From Ctena decussata (Eukaryota > Mollusca > Bivalvia > Lucinida > Lucinidae): 64,000 nucleotides of DNA. This document shows positions 20,610 to 33,100 of the stretch, piece after piece. A program made the translations under genes and the position numbers. Each line of letters begins with the position of its first letter. Position 1 is the first letter of the stretch. The DNA lies in assembly GCA_963989385.1 (NCBI GenBank), contig OZ022511.1:558001-622000 (forward strand), written 5' to 3'. The notes under the pieces were generated by a model that saw nothing but the letters and a program-made list of their open reading frames with translations, was not told the origin of the DNA and searched no databases.

Positions 20610-23600
20610 TTGGACCCTATGGGAAAATGCATTAAACGCCTACTGCTCCGACGTTCAGCGACCGATAACATCCATCTTTACACTGTAAACGGTAATTACA
20701 TAGGTACATGCCTGGGGCAAATAACAGCGCAAATAATTGTCCATGTGCAGAGTAATAAAGGAGCAAACTTTTATGTATGGGCTGCAGTGGAAGTTATTCT
20801 TAAAAGGTGACTTTCACGAATCGTTCTGAAACTCTGCTAAAATTACAGATAATTCCCATATATTTCTTGGGAAAAAATCCCAGAAATTCTCCTTTCTCCG
20901 TTGTCGAGATATTCGAGGGCAAAGTCGTGCAGTTTACGACTTCCAGGGGCTATAACTCGAAAACTAAAGAACGAGAATTTTTGGCACATATGGTCAATTG
21001 AATGTTTATCCCAACCCTCTCATTTGGCACTAGTTTCAGCCCGAATTGTGCAAGTCACCTAAGGTCACGAATCGTCCCGAACGTGTAGCCCAAATTGAGA
21101 AAATTTCAAACCGCTACTGCTTGCTTGTATGAGTAGGTAGCCATCTGAAACTTGGCATATATAAAGGCCATTAACATGTCTACATGCATGCACAATCTTA
21201 TGTCAACTGATTGCATAACTTGCGAATTATAGGCCATCGAAATTTGTGTAAAGAAAAGTTTGTGCGACTTTAGCTCCCAAACGGAATAAAAGCTAAAGCT
21301 GAAATAGCCTTCATTCTATTTCACTTATTTGTGTCTACACATGTATATGTTTTGCAGAGACTCAAAGCTCTTGAGAATGGAGAAAATGAGGTGTCAATTT
21401 TGCATTGGACCCTATGGGAAAATGCATTAAACGCCTACTGCTCCGACGTTCAGCGACCGATAACATCCATCTTTACACTGTAAACGGTAATTACATAGGT
21501 ACATGCCTGGGGCAAATAACAGCGCAAATAATTGTCCATGTGCAGAGTAATAAAGGAGCAAACTTTTATATATGGGCTGCAGTGGAAGTTATTCTTAAAA
21601 GGTGATTTTCACGAATCGTTCTGAAACTCTGCTAAAATTACAGATAATTCCCATATATTTCTTGGGAAAAAATCCCAGAAATTCTCCTTTCTCCGTTGTC
21701 GAGATATTCGAGGGCAAAGTCGTGCAGTTTACGACTTCCAGGGGCTATAACTCGAAAACTAAAGAACGAGAATTTTTGGCACATATGGTCAATTGAATGT
21801 TTATCCCAACCCTCTCATTTGGCACTAGTTTCAGCCCGAATTGTGCAAGTCACCTAAGGTCACGAATCGTCCCGAACGTGTAGCCCAAATTGTGAAAATT
21901 TCAAACCGCTACTGCTTGCTTGTATGAGTAGGTAGCCATCTGAAACTTGGCATATATAAAGGCCATTAACATGTCTACATGCATGCACAATCTTATGTCA
22001 ACTGATTGCATAACTTGCGAATTATAGGCCATCGAAATTTGTGTAAAGAAAAGTTTGTGCGACTTTAGCTCCCAAACGGAATAAAAGCTAAAGCTGAAAT
22101 AGCCTTCATTCTATTTCACTTATTTGTGTCTACACATGTATATGTTTTGCAGAGACTCAAAGCTCTTGAGAATGGAGAAAATGAGGTGTCAATTTTGCAT
22201 TGGACCCTATGGGAAAATGCATTAAACGCCTACTGCTCCGACGTTCAGCGACCGATAACATCCATCTTTACACTGTAAACGGTAATTACATAGGTACATG
22301 CCTGGGGCAAATAACAGCGCAAATAATTGTCCATGTGCAGAGTAATAAAGGAGCAAACTTTTCTGTATGGGCTGCAGTGGAAGTTATTCTTAAAAGGTGA
22401 CTTTCACGAATCGTTCTGAAACTGCTAAAATTACAGATAATTCCCATATATTTCTTGGGAAAAAATCCCAGAAATTCTCCTTTCTCCGTTGTCGAGATAT
22501 TCGAGGGCAAAGTCGTGCAGTTTACGACTTCCAGGGGCTATAACTCGAAAACTAAAGAACGAGAATTTTTGGCACATATGGTCAATTGAATGTTTATCCC
22601 AACCCTCTCATTTGGCACTAGTTTCAGCCCGAATTGTGCAAGTCACCTAAGGTCACGAATCGTCCCGAACGTGTAGCCCAAATTGTGAAAATTTCAAACC
22701 GCTACTGCTTGCTTGTATGAGTAGGTAGCCATCTGAAACTTGGCATATATAAAGGCCATTAACATGTCTACATGCATGCACAATTTTATGTCAACTGATT
22801 GCATAACTTGCGAATTATAGGCCATCGAAATTTGTGTAAAGAAAAGTATGTGCGACTTTAGCTCCCAAACGGAATAAAAGCTAAAGCTGAAATAGCCTTC
22901 ATTCTATTTCACTTATTTGTGTCTACACATGTATATGTTTTGCAGAGACTCAAAGCTCTTGAGAATGGAGAAAATGAGGTGTCAATTTTGCATTGGACCC
23001 TATGGGAAAATGCATTAAACACCTACTGCTCCGACGTTCAGCGACCGATAACATCCATCTTTACACTGTAAACGGTAATTACATAGGTACATGCCTGGGG
23101 CAAATAACAGCGCAAATAATTGTCCATGTGCAGAGTAATAAAGATGCAAACTTTTATGTATGGGCTGCAGTGGAAGTTATTCTTAAAAGGTGACTTTCAC
23201 GAATCGTTCTGAAACTCTGCTAAAATTACAGATAATTCCCATATATTTCTTGGGAAAAAATCCCAGAAATTCTCCTTTCTCCGTTGTCGAGATATTCGAG
23301 GGCAAAGTCGTGCAGTTTACGACTTCCAGGGGCTATAACTCGAAAACTAAAGAACGAGAATTTTTGGCACATATGGTCAATTGAATGTTTATCCCAACTC
23401 TCTCATTTGGCACTAGTTTCAGCCCGAATTGTGCAAGTCACCTAAGGTCACGAATCGTCCCGAACGTGTAGCCCAAATTGTGAAAATTTAAAACCGCTAC
23501 TGCTTGCTTGTATGAGTAGGTAGCCATCTGAAACTTGGCATATATAAAGGCCATTAACATGTCTACATGCATGCACAATCTTATGTCAACTGATTGCATA

Positions 23601-23787
23601 ACTTGCAAATTATAGGCCATCGAAATTTGTGTAAAGAAAAGTTTGTGCGACTTTAGCTCCCAAACGGAATAAAAGCTAAAGCTGAAATAGCCTTCATTCT
23701 ATTTCACTTATTTGTGTCTACACATGTATATGTTTTGCAGAGACTCAAAGCTCTTGAGAATGGAGAAAATGAGGTGTCAATTTTGCA
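20610..23787 (+). repeat. Four-unit higher-order block, copy 1 (units 26-29)
   Basis: Ordered markers define a block of 3,178 bp: unit 26 has ATTGAGAAAA (about 21096); unit 27 has TTATATATGG with GGTGATT; unit 28 has the CT deletion, CAATTTTATG (about 22783) and AAGTATGTGCG (about 22845); unit 29 has AACACC with AAAGATGCA, AACTCTCTC, ATTTAAAACC and CTTGCAAAT. All recur in the same order 3,178 bp downstream. One difference is TTTTCTG in unit 28, where its partner unit 32 has TTTTATG. Confidence 0.85.
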
Positions 23788-26700
23788 TTGGACCCTATGG
23801 GAAAATGCATTAAACGCCTACTGCTCCGACGTTCAGCGACCGATAACATCCATCTTTACACTGTAAACGGTAATTACATAGGTACATGCCTGGGGCAAAT
23901 AACAGCGCAAATAATTGTCCATGTGCAGAGTAATAAAGGAGCAAACTTTTATGTATGGGCTGCAGTGGAAGTTATTCTTAAAAGGTGACTTTCACGAATC
24001 GTTCTGAAACTCTGCTAAAATTACAGATAATTCCCATATATTTTTTGGGAAAAAATCCCAGAAATTCTCCTTTCTCCGTTGTCGAGATATTCGAGGGCAA
24101 AGTCGTGCAGTTTACGACTTCCAGGGGCTATAACTCGAAAACTAAAGAACGAGAATTTTTGGCACATATGGTCAATTGAATGTTTATCCCAACCCTCTCA
24201 TTTGGCACTAGTTTCAGCCCGAATTGTGCAAGTCACCTAAGGTCACGAATCGTCCCGAACGTGTAGCCCAAATTGAGAAAATTTCAAACCGCTACTGCTT
24301 GCTTGTATGAGTAGGTAGCCATCTGAAACTTGGCATATATAAAGGCCATTAACATGTCTACATGCATGCACAATCTTATGTCAACTGATTGCATAACTTG
24401 CGAATTATAGGCCATCGAAATTTGTGTAAAGAAAAGTTTGTGCGACTTTAGCTCCCAAACGGAATAAAAGCTAAAGCTGAAATAGCCTTCATTCTATTTC
24501 ACTTATTTGTGTCTACACATGTATATGTTTTGCAGAGACTCAAAGCTCTTGAGAATGGAGAAAATGAGGTGTCAATTTTGCATTGGACCCTATGGGAAAA
24601 TGCATTAAACGCCTACTGCTCCGACGTTCAGCGACCGATAACATCCATCTTTACACTGTAAACGGTAATTACATAGGTACATGCCTGGGGCAAATAACAG
24701 CGCAAATAATTGTCCATGTGCAGAGTAATAAAGGAGCAAACTTTTATATATGGGCTGCAGTGGAAGTTATTCTTAAAAGGTGATTTTCACGAATCGTTCT
24801 GAAACTCTGCTAAAATTACAGATAATTCCCATATATTTCTTGGGAAAAAATCCCAGAAATTCTCCTTTCTCCGTTGTCGAGATATTCGAGGGCAAAGTCG
24901 TGCAGTTTACGACTTCCAGGGGCTATAACTCGAAAACTAAAGAACGAGAATTTTTGGCACATATGGTCAATTGAATGTTTATCCCAACCCTCTCATTTGG
25001 CACTAGTTTCAGCCCGAATTGTGCAAGTCACCTAAGGTCACGAATCGTCCCGAACGTGTAGCCCAAATTGTGAAAATTTCAAACCGCTACTGCTTGCTTG
25101 TATGAGTAGGTAGCCATCTGAAACTTGGCATATATAAAGGCCATTAACATGTCTACATGCATGCACAATCTTATGTCAACTGATTGCATAACTTGCGAAT
25201 TATAGGCCATCGAAATTTGTGTAAAGAAAAGTTTGTGCGACTTTAGCTCCCAAACGGAATAAAAGCTAAAGCTGAAATAGCCTTCATTCTATTTCACTTA
25301 TTTGTGTCTACACATGTATATGTTTTGCAGAGACTCAAAGCTCTTGAGAATGGAGAAAATGAGGTGTCAATTTTGCATTGGACCCTATGGGAAAATGCAT
25401 TAAACGCCTACTGCTCCGACGTTCAGCGACCGATAACATCCATCTTTACACTGTAAACGGTAATTACATAGGTACATGCCTGGGGCAAATAACAGCGCAA
25501 ATAATTGTCCATGTGCAGAGTAATAAAGGAGCAAACTTTTATGTATGGGCTGCAGTGGAAGTTATTCTTAAAAGGTGACTTTCACGAATCGTTCTGAAAC
25601 TGCTAAAATTACAGATAATTCCCATATATTTCTTGGGAAAAAATCCCAGAAATTCTCCTTTCTCCGTTGTCGAGATATTCGAGGGCAAAGTCGTGCAGTT
25701 TACGACTTCCAGGGGCTATAACTCGAAAACTAAAGAACGAGAATTTTTGGCACATATGGTCAATTGAATGCTTATCCCAACCCTCTCATTTGGCACTAGT
25801 TTCAGCCCGAATTGTGCAAGTCACCTAAGGTCACGAATCGTCCCGAACGTGTAGCCCAAATTGTGAAAATTTCAAACCGCTACTGCTTGCTTGTATGAGT
25901 AGGTAGCCATCTGAAACTTGGCATATATAAAGGCCATTAACATGTCTACATGCATGCACAATTTTATGTCAACTGATTGCATAACTTGCGAATTATAGGC
26001 CATCGAAATTTGTGTAAAGAAAAGTATGTGCGACTTTAGCTCCCAAACGGAATAAAAGCTAAAGCTGAAATAGCCTTCATTCTATTTCACTTATTTGTGT
26101 CTACACATGTATATGTTTTGCAGAGACTCAAAGCTCTTGAGAATGGAGAAAATGAGGTGTCAATTTTGCATTGGACCCTATGGGAAAATGCATTAAACAC
26201 CTACTGCTCCGACGTTCAGCGACCGATAACATCCATCTTTACACTGTAAACGGTAATTACATAGGTACATGCCTGGGGCAAATAACAGCGCAAATAATTG
26301 TCCATGTGCAGAGTAATAAAGATGCAAACTTTTATGTATGGGCTGCAGTGGAAGTTATTCTTAAAAGGTGACTTTCACGAATCGTTCTGAAACTCTGCTA
26401 AAATTACAGATAATTCCCATATATTTCTTGGGAAAAAATCCCAGAAATTCTCCTTTCTCCGTTGTCGAGATATTCGAGGGCAAAGTCGTGCAGTTTACGA
26501 CTTCCAGGGGCTATAACTCGAAAACTAAAGAACGAGAATTTTTGGCACATATGGTCAATTGAATGTTTATCCCAACTCTCTCATTTGGCACTAGTTTCAG
26601 CCCGAATTGTGCAAGTCACCTGAGGTCACGAATCGTCCCGAACGTGTAGCCCAAATTGTGAAAATTTAAAACCGCTACTGCTTGCTTGTATGAGTAGGTA

Positions 26701-26965
26701 GCCATCTGAAACTTGGCATATATAAAGGCCATTAACATGTCTACATGCATGCACAATCTTATGTCAACTGATTGCATAACTTGCAAATTATAGGCCATCG
26801 AAATTTGTGTAAAGAAAAGTTTGTGCGACTTTAGCTCCCAAACGGAATAAAAGCTAAAGCTGAAATAGCCTTCATTCTATTTCACTTATTTGTGTCTACA
26901 CATGTATATGTTTTGCAGAGACTCAAAGCTCTTGAGAATGGAGAAAATGAGGTGTCAATTTTGCA
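23788..26965 (+). repeat. Four-unit higher-order block, copy 2 (units 30-33)
   Basis: This is the second copy of the block, at a constant offset of 3,178 bp (20610 to 23788, 21405 to 24583, 22200 to 25378, 22993 to 26171). Unit 34 (26966, CT-deleted, with AAGCTTAAGCT near 27646) then interrupts the order. A third, partial run follows in units 35-37: ATTGAGAAAA near 28242 in unit 35, TTATATATGG in unit 36, the CT deletion in unit 37, and ATTTAAAACC in units 36 and 37. Private changes in this copy include AATGCTTATCC near 25767 and ACCTGAGG near 26618. Confidence 0.85.
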
Positions 26966-29900
26966 TTGGACCCTATGGGAAAATGCATTAAACGCCTACT
27001 GCTCCGACGTTCAGCGACCGATAACATCCATCTTTACACTGTAAACGGTAATTACATAGGTACATGCCTGGGGCAAATAACAGCGCAAATAATTGTCCAT
27101 GTGCAGAGTAATAAAGGAGCAAACTTTTATGTATGGGCTGCAGTGGAAGTTATTCTTAAAAGGTGACTTTCACGAATCGTTCTGAAACTGCTAAAATTAC
27201 AGATAATTCCCATATATTTCTTGGGAAAAAATCCCAGAAATTCTCCTTTCTCCGTTGTCGAGATATTCGAGGGCAAAGTCGTGCAGTTTACGACTTCCAG
27301 GGGCTATAACTCGAAAACTAAAGAACGAGAATTTTTGGCACATATGGTCAATTGAATGTTTATCCCAACCCTCTCATTTGGCACTAGTTTCAGCCCGAAT
27401 TGTGCAAGTCACCTAAGGTCACGAATCGTCCCGAACGTGTAGCCCAAATTGTGAAAATTTCAAACCGCTACTGCTTGCTTGTATGAGTAGGTAGCCATCT
27501 GAAACTTGGCATATATAAAGGCCATTAACATGTCTACATGCATGCACAATCTTATGTCAACTGATTGCATAACTTGCGAATTATAGGCCATCGAAATTTG
27601 TGTAAAGAAAAGTTTGTGCGACTTTAGCTCCCAAACGGAATAAAAGCTTAAGCTGAAATAGCCTTCATTCTATTTCACTTATTTGTGTCTACACATGTAT
27701 ATGTTTTGCAGAGACTCAAAGCTCTTGAGAATGGAGAAAATGAGGTGTCAATTTTGCATTGGACCCTATGGGAAAATGCATTAAACGCCTACTGCTCCGA
27801 CGTTCAGCGACCGATAACATCCATCTTTACACTGTAAACGGTAATTACATAGGTACATGCCTGGGGCAAATAACAGCGCAAATAATTGTCCATGTGCAGA
27901 GTAATAAAGGAGCAAACTTTTATGTATGGGCTGCAGTGGAAGTTATTCTTAAAAGGTGACTTTCACGAATCGTTCTGAAACTCTGCTAAAATTACAGATA
28001 ATTCCCATATATTTCTTGGGAAAAAATCCCAGAAATTCTCCTTTCTCCGTTGTCGAGATATTCGAGGGCAAAGTCGTGCAGTTTACGACTTCCAGGGGCT
28101 ATAACTCGAAAACTAAAGAACGAGAATTTTTGGCACATATGGTCAATTGAATGTTTATCCCAACCCTCTCATTTGGCACTAGTTTCAGCCCGAATTGTGC
28201 AAGTCACCTAAGGTCACGAATCGTCCCGAACGTGTAGCCCAAATTGAGAAAATTTCAAACCGCTACTGCTTGCTTGTATGAGTAGGTAGCCATCTGAAAC
28301 TTGGCATATATAAAGGCCATTAACATGTCTACATGCATGCACAATCTTATGTCAACTGATTGCATAACTTGCGAATTATAGGCCATCGAAATTTGTGTAA
28401 AGAAAAGTTTGTGCGACTTTAGCTCCCAAACGGAATAAAAGCTAAAGCTGAAATAGCCTTCATTCTATTTCACTTATTTGTGTCTACACATGTATATGTT
28501 TTGCAGAGACTCAAAGCTCTTGAGAATGGAGAAAATGAGGTGTCAATTTTGCATTGGACCCTATGGGAAAATGCATTAAACGCCTACTGCTCCGACGTTC
28601 AGCGACCGATAACATCCATCTTTACACTGTAAACGGTAATTACATAGGTACATGCCTGGGGCAAATAACAGCGCAAATAATTGTCCATGTGCAGAGTAAT
28701 AAAGGAGCAAACTTTTATATATGGGCTGCAGTGGAAGTTATTCTTAAAAGGTGATTTTCACGAATCGTTCTGAAACTCTGCTAAAATTACAGATAATTCC
28801 CATATATTTCTTGGGAAAAAATCCCAGAAATTCTCCTTTCTCCGTTGTCGAGATATTCGAGGGCAAAGTCGTGCAGTTTACGACTTCCAGGGGCTATAAC
28901 TCGAAAACTAAAGAACGAGAATTTTTGGCACATATGGTCAATTGAATGTTTATCCCAACCCTCTCATTTGGCACTAGTTTCAGCCCGAATTGTGCAAGTC
29001 ACCTAAGGTCACGAATCGTCCCGAACGTGTAGCCCAAATTGTGAAAATTTAAAACCGCTACTGCTTGCTTGTATGAGTAGGTAGCCATCTGAAACTTGGC
29101 ATATATAAAGGCCATTAACATGTCTACATGCATGCACAATCTTATGTCAACTGATTGCATAACTTGCGAATTATAGGCCATCGAAATTTGTGTAAAGAAA
29201 AGTTTGTGCGACTTTAGCTCCCAAACGGAATAAAAGCTAAAGCTGAAATAGCCTTCATTCTATTTCACTTATTTGTGTCTACACATGTATATGTTTTGCA
29301 GAGACTCAAAGCTCTTGAGAATGGAGAAAATGAGGTGTCAATTTTGCATTGGACCCTATGGGAAAATGCATTAAACGCCTACTGCTCCGACGTTCAGCGA
29401 CCGATAACATCCATCTTTACACTGTAAACGGTAATTACATAGGTACATGCCTGGGGCAAATAACAGCGCAAATAATTGTCCATGTGCAGAGTAATAAAGG
29501 AGCAAACTTTTATGTATGGGCTGCAGTGGAAGTTATTCTTAAAAGGTGACTTTCACGAATCGTTCTGAAACTGCTAAAATTACAGATAATTCCCATATAT
29601 TTCTTGGGAAAAAATCCCAGAAATTCTCCTTTCTCCGTTGTCGAGATATTCGAGGGCAAAGTCGTGCAGTTTACGACTTCCAGGGGCTATAACTCGAAAA
29701 CTAAAGAACGAGAATTTTTGGCACATATGGTCAATTGAATGTTTATCCCAACCCTCTCATTTGGCACTAGTTTCAGCCCGAATTGTGCAAGTCACCTAAG
29801 GTCACGAATCGTCCCGAACGTGTAGCCCAAATTGTGAAAATTTAAAACCGCTACTGCTTGCTTGTATGAGTAGGTAGCCATCTGAAACTTGGCATATATA

Positions 29901-30141
29901 AAGGCCATTAACATGTCTACATGCATGCACAATCTTATGTCAACTGATTGCATAACTTGCGAATTATAGGCCATCGAAATTTGTGTAAAGAAAAGTTTGT
30001 GCGACTTTAGCTCCCAAACGGAATAAAAGCTAAAGCTGAAATAGCCTTCATTCTATTTCACTTATTTGTGTCTACACATGTATATGTTTTGCAGAGACTC
30101 AAAGCTCTTGAGAATGGAGAAAATGAGGTGTCAATTTTGCA
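26966..30141 (+). repeat. Units 34-37, partial third four-unit block
   Basis: Unit 34 is an extra 793-bp unit. Units 35-37 repeat the order seen in units 26-28 and 30-32 at an offset of 3,971 bp from the second copy. The third block stops where the right copy of the long duplication begins (unit 38 at 30142, marked by CATCTAAGG at 30588). The junction between two differently organised domains is therefore near 29.9-30.6 kb. Confidence 0.75.
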
Positions 30142-33100
30142 TTGGACCCTATGGGAAAATGCATTAAACGCCTACTGCTCCGACGTTCAGCGACCGATAA
30201 CATCCATCTTTACACTGTAAACGGTAATTACATAGGTACATGCCTGGGGCAAATAACAGCGCAAATAATTGTCCATGTGCAGAGTAATAAAGGAGCAAAC
30301 TTTTATGTATGGGCTGCAGTGGAAGTTATTCTTAAAAGGTGACTTTCACGAATCGTTCTGAAACTCTGCTAAAATTACAGATAATTCCCATATATTTCTT
30401 GGGAAAAAATCCCAGAAATTCTCCTTTCTCCGTTGTCGAGATATTCGAGGGCAAAGTCGTGCAGTTTACGACTTCCAGGGGCTATAACTCGAAAACTAAA
30501 GAACGAGAATTTTTGGCACATATGGTCAATTGAATGTTTATCCCAACCCTCTCATTTGGCACTAGTTTCAGCCCGAATTGTGCAAGTCATCTAAGGTCAC
30601 GAATCGTCCCGAACGTGTAGCCCAAATTGTGAAAATTTCAAACCGCTACTGCTTGCTTGTATGAGTAGGTAGCCATCTGAAACTTGGCATATATAAAGGC
30701 CATTAACATGTCTACATGCATGCACAATCTTATGTCAACTGATTGCATAACTTGCGAATTATAGGCCATCGAAATTTGTGAAAGAAAAGTTTGTGCGACT
30801 TTAGCTCCCAAACGGAATAAAAGCTAAAGCTGAAATAGCCTTCATTCTATTTCACTTATTTGTGTCTACACATGTATACGTTTTGCAGAGACTCAAAGCT
30901 CTTGAGAATGGAGAAAATGAGGTGTCAATTTTGCATTGGACCCTATGGGAAAATGCATTAAACGCCTACTGCTCCGACGTTCAGCGACCGATAACATCCA
31001 TCTTTACACAGTAAACGGTAATTACATAGGTACATGCCTGGGGCAAATAACAGCGCAAATAATTGTCCATGTGCAGAGTAATAAAGGAGCAAACTTTTAT
31101 GTATGGGCTGCAGTGGAAGTTATTCTTAAAAGGTGACTTTCACGAATCGTTCTGAAACTCTGCTAAAATTACAGATAATTCCCATATATTTCTTGGGAAA
31201 AAATCCCAGAAATTCTCCTTTCTCCGTTGTCGAGATATTCGAGGGCAAAGTCGTGCAGTTTACGACTTCCAGGGGCTATAACTCGAAAACTAAAGAACGA
31301 GAATTTTTGGCACATATGGTCAATTGAATGTTTATCCCAACCCTCTCATTTGGCACTAGTTTCAGCACGAATTGTGCAAGTCACCTAAGGTCACGAATCG
31401 TCCCGAACGTGTAGCCCAAATTGTGAAAATTTCAAACCGCTACTGCTTGCTTGTATGAGTATGTAGCCATCTGAAACTTGGCATATATAAAGGCCATTAA
31501 CATGTCTACATGCATGCACAATCTTATGTCAACTGATTGCATAACTTGCGAATTATAGGCCATCGAAATTTGTGTAAAGAAAAGTTTGTGCGACTTTAGC
31601 TCCCAAACGGAATAAAAGCTTAAGCTGAAATAGCCTTCATTCTATTTCACTTATTTGTGTCTACACATGTATACGTTTTGCAGAGACTCAAAGCTCTTGA
31701 GAATGGAGAAAATGAGGTGTCAATTTTGCATTGGACCCTATGGGAAAATGCATTAAACGCCTACTGCTCCGACGTTCAGCGACCGATAACATCCATCTTT
31801 ACACTGTAAACGGTAATTACATAGGTACATGCCTGGGGCAAATAACAGCGCAAATAATTGTCCATGTGCAGAGTAATAAAGGAGCAAACTTTTATGTATG
31901 GGCTGCAGTGGAAGTTATTCTTAAAAGGTGACTTTCACGAATCGTTCTGAAACTCTGCTAAAATTACAGATAATTCCCATATATTTCTTGGGAAAAAATC
32001 CCAGAAATTCTCCTTTCTCCGTTGTCGAGATATTCGAGGGCAAAGTCGTGCAGTTTACGACTTCCAGGGGCTATAACTCGAAAACTAAAGAACGAGAATT
32101 TTTGGCACATATGGTCAATTGAATGTTTATCCCAACCCTCTCATTTGGCACTAGTTTCAGCCCGAATTGTGCAAGTCACCTAAGGTCACGAATCGTCCCG
32201 AACGTGTAGCCCAAATTGTGAAAATTTCAAACCGCTACTGCTTGCTTGTATGAGTAGGTAGCCATCTGAAACTTGGCATATATAAAGGCCATTAACATGT
32301 CTACATGCATGCACAATCTTATGTCAACTGATTGCATAACTTGCGAATTATAGGCCATCGAAATTTGTGTAAAGAAAAGTTTGTGCGACTTTAGCTCCCA
32401 AACGGAATAAAAGCTAAAGCTGAAATAGCCTTCATTCTATTTCACTTATTTGTGTCTACACATGTATATGTTTTGCAGAGACTCAAAGCTCTTGAGAATG
32501 GAGAAAATGAGGTGTCAATTTTGCATTGGACCCTATGGGAAAATGCATTAAACGCCTACTGCTCCGACGTTCAGCGACCGATAACATCCATCTTTACACT
32601 GTAAACGGTAATTACATAGGTACATGCCTGGGGCAAATAACAGCGCAAATAATTGTCCATGTGCAGAGTAATAAAGGAGCAAACTTTTATGTATGGGCTG
32701 CAGTGGAAGTTATTCTTAAAAGGTGACTTTCACGAATCGTTCTGAAACTCTGCTAAAATTACAGATAATTCCCATATATTTCTTGGGAAAAAATCCCAGA
32801 AATTCTCCTTTCTCCGTTGTCGAGATATTCGAGGGCAAAGTCGTGCAGTTTACGACTTCCAGGGGCTATAACTCGAAAACTAAAGAACGAGAATTTTTGG
32901 CACATATGGTCAATTGAATGTTTATCCCAACCCTCTCATTTGGCACTAGTTTCAGCCCGAATTGTGCAAGTCACCTAAGGTCACGAATCGTCCCGAACGT
33001 GTAGCCCAAATTGTGAAAATTACAAACCGCTACTGCTTGCTTGTATGAGTAGGTAGCCATCTGAAACTTGGCATTTATAAAGGCCATTAACATGTCTACA

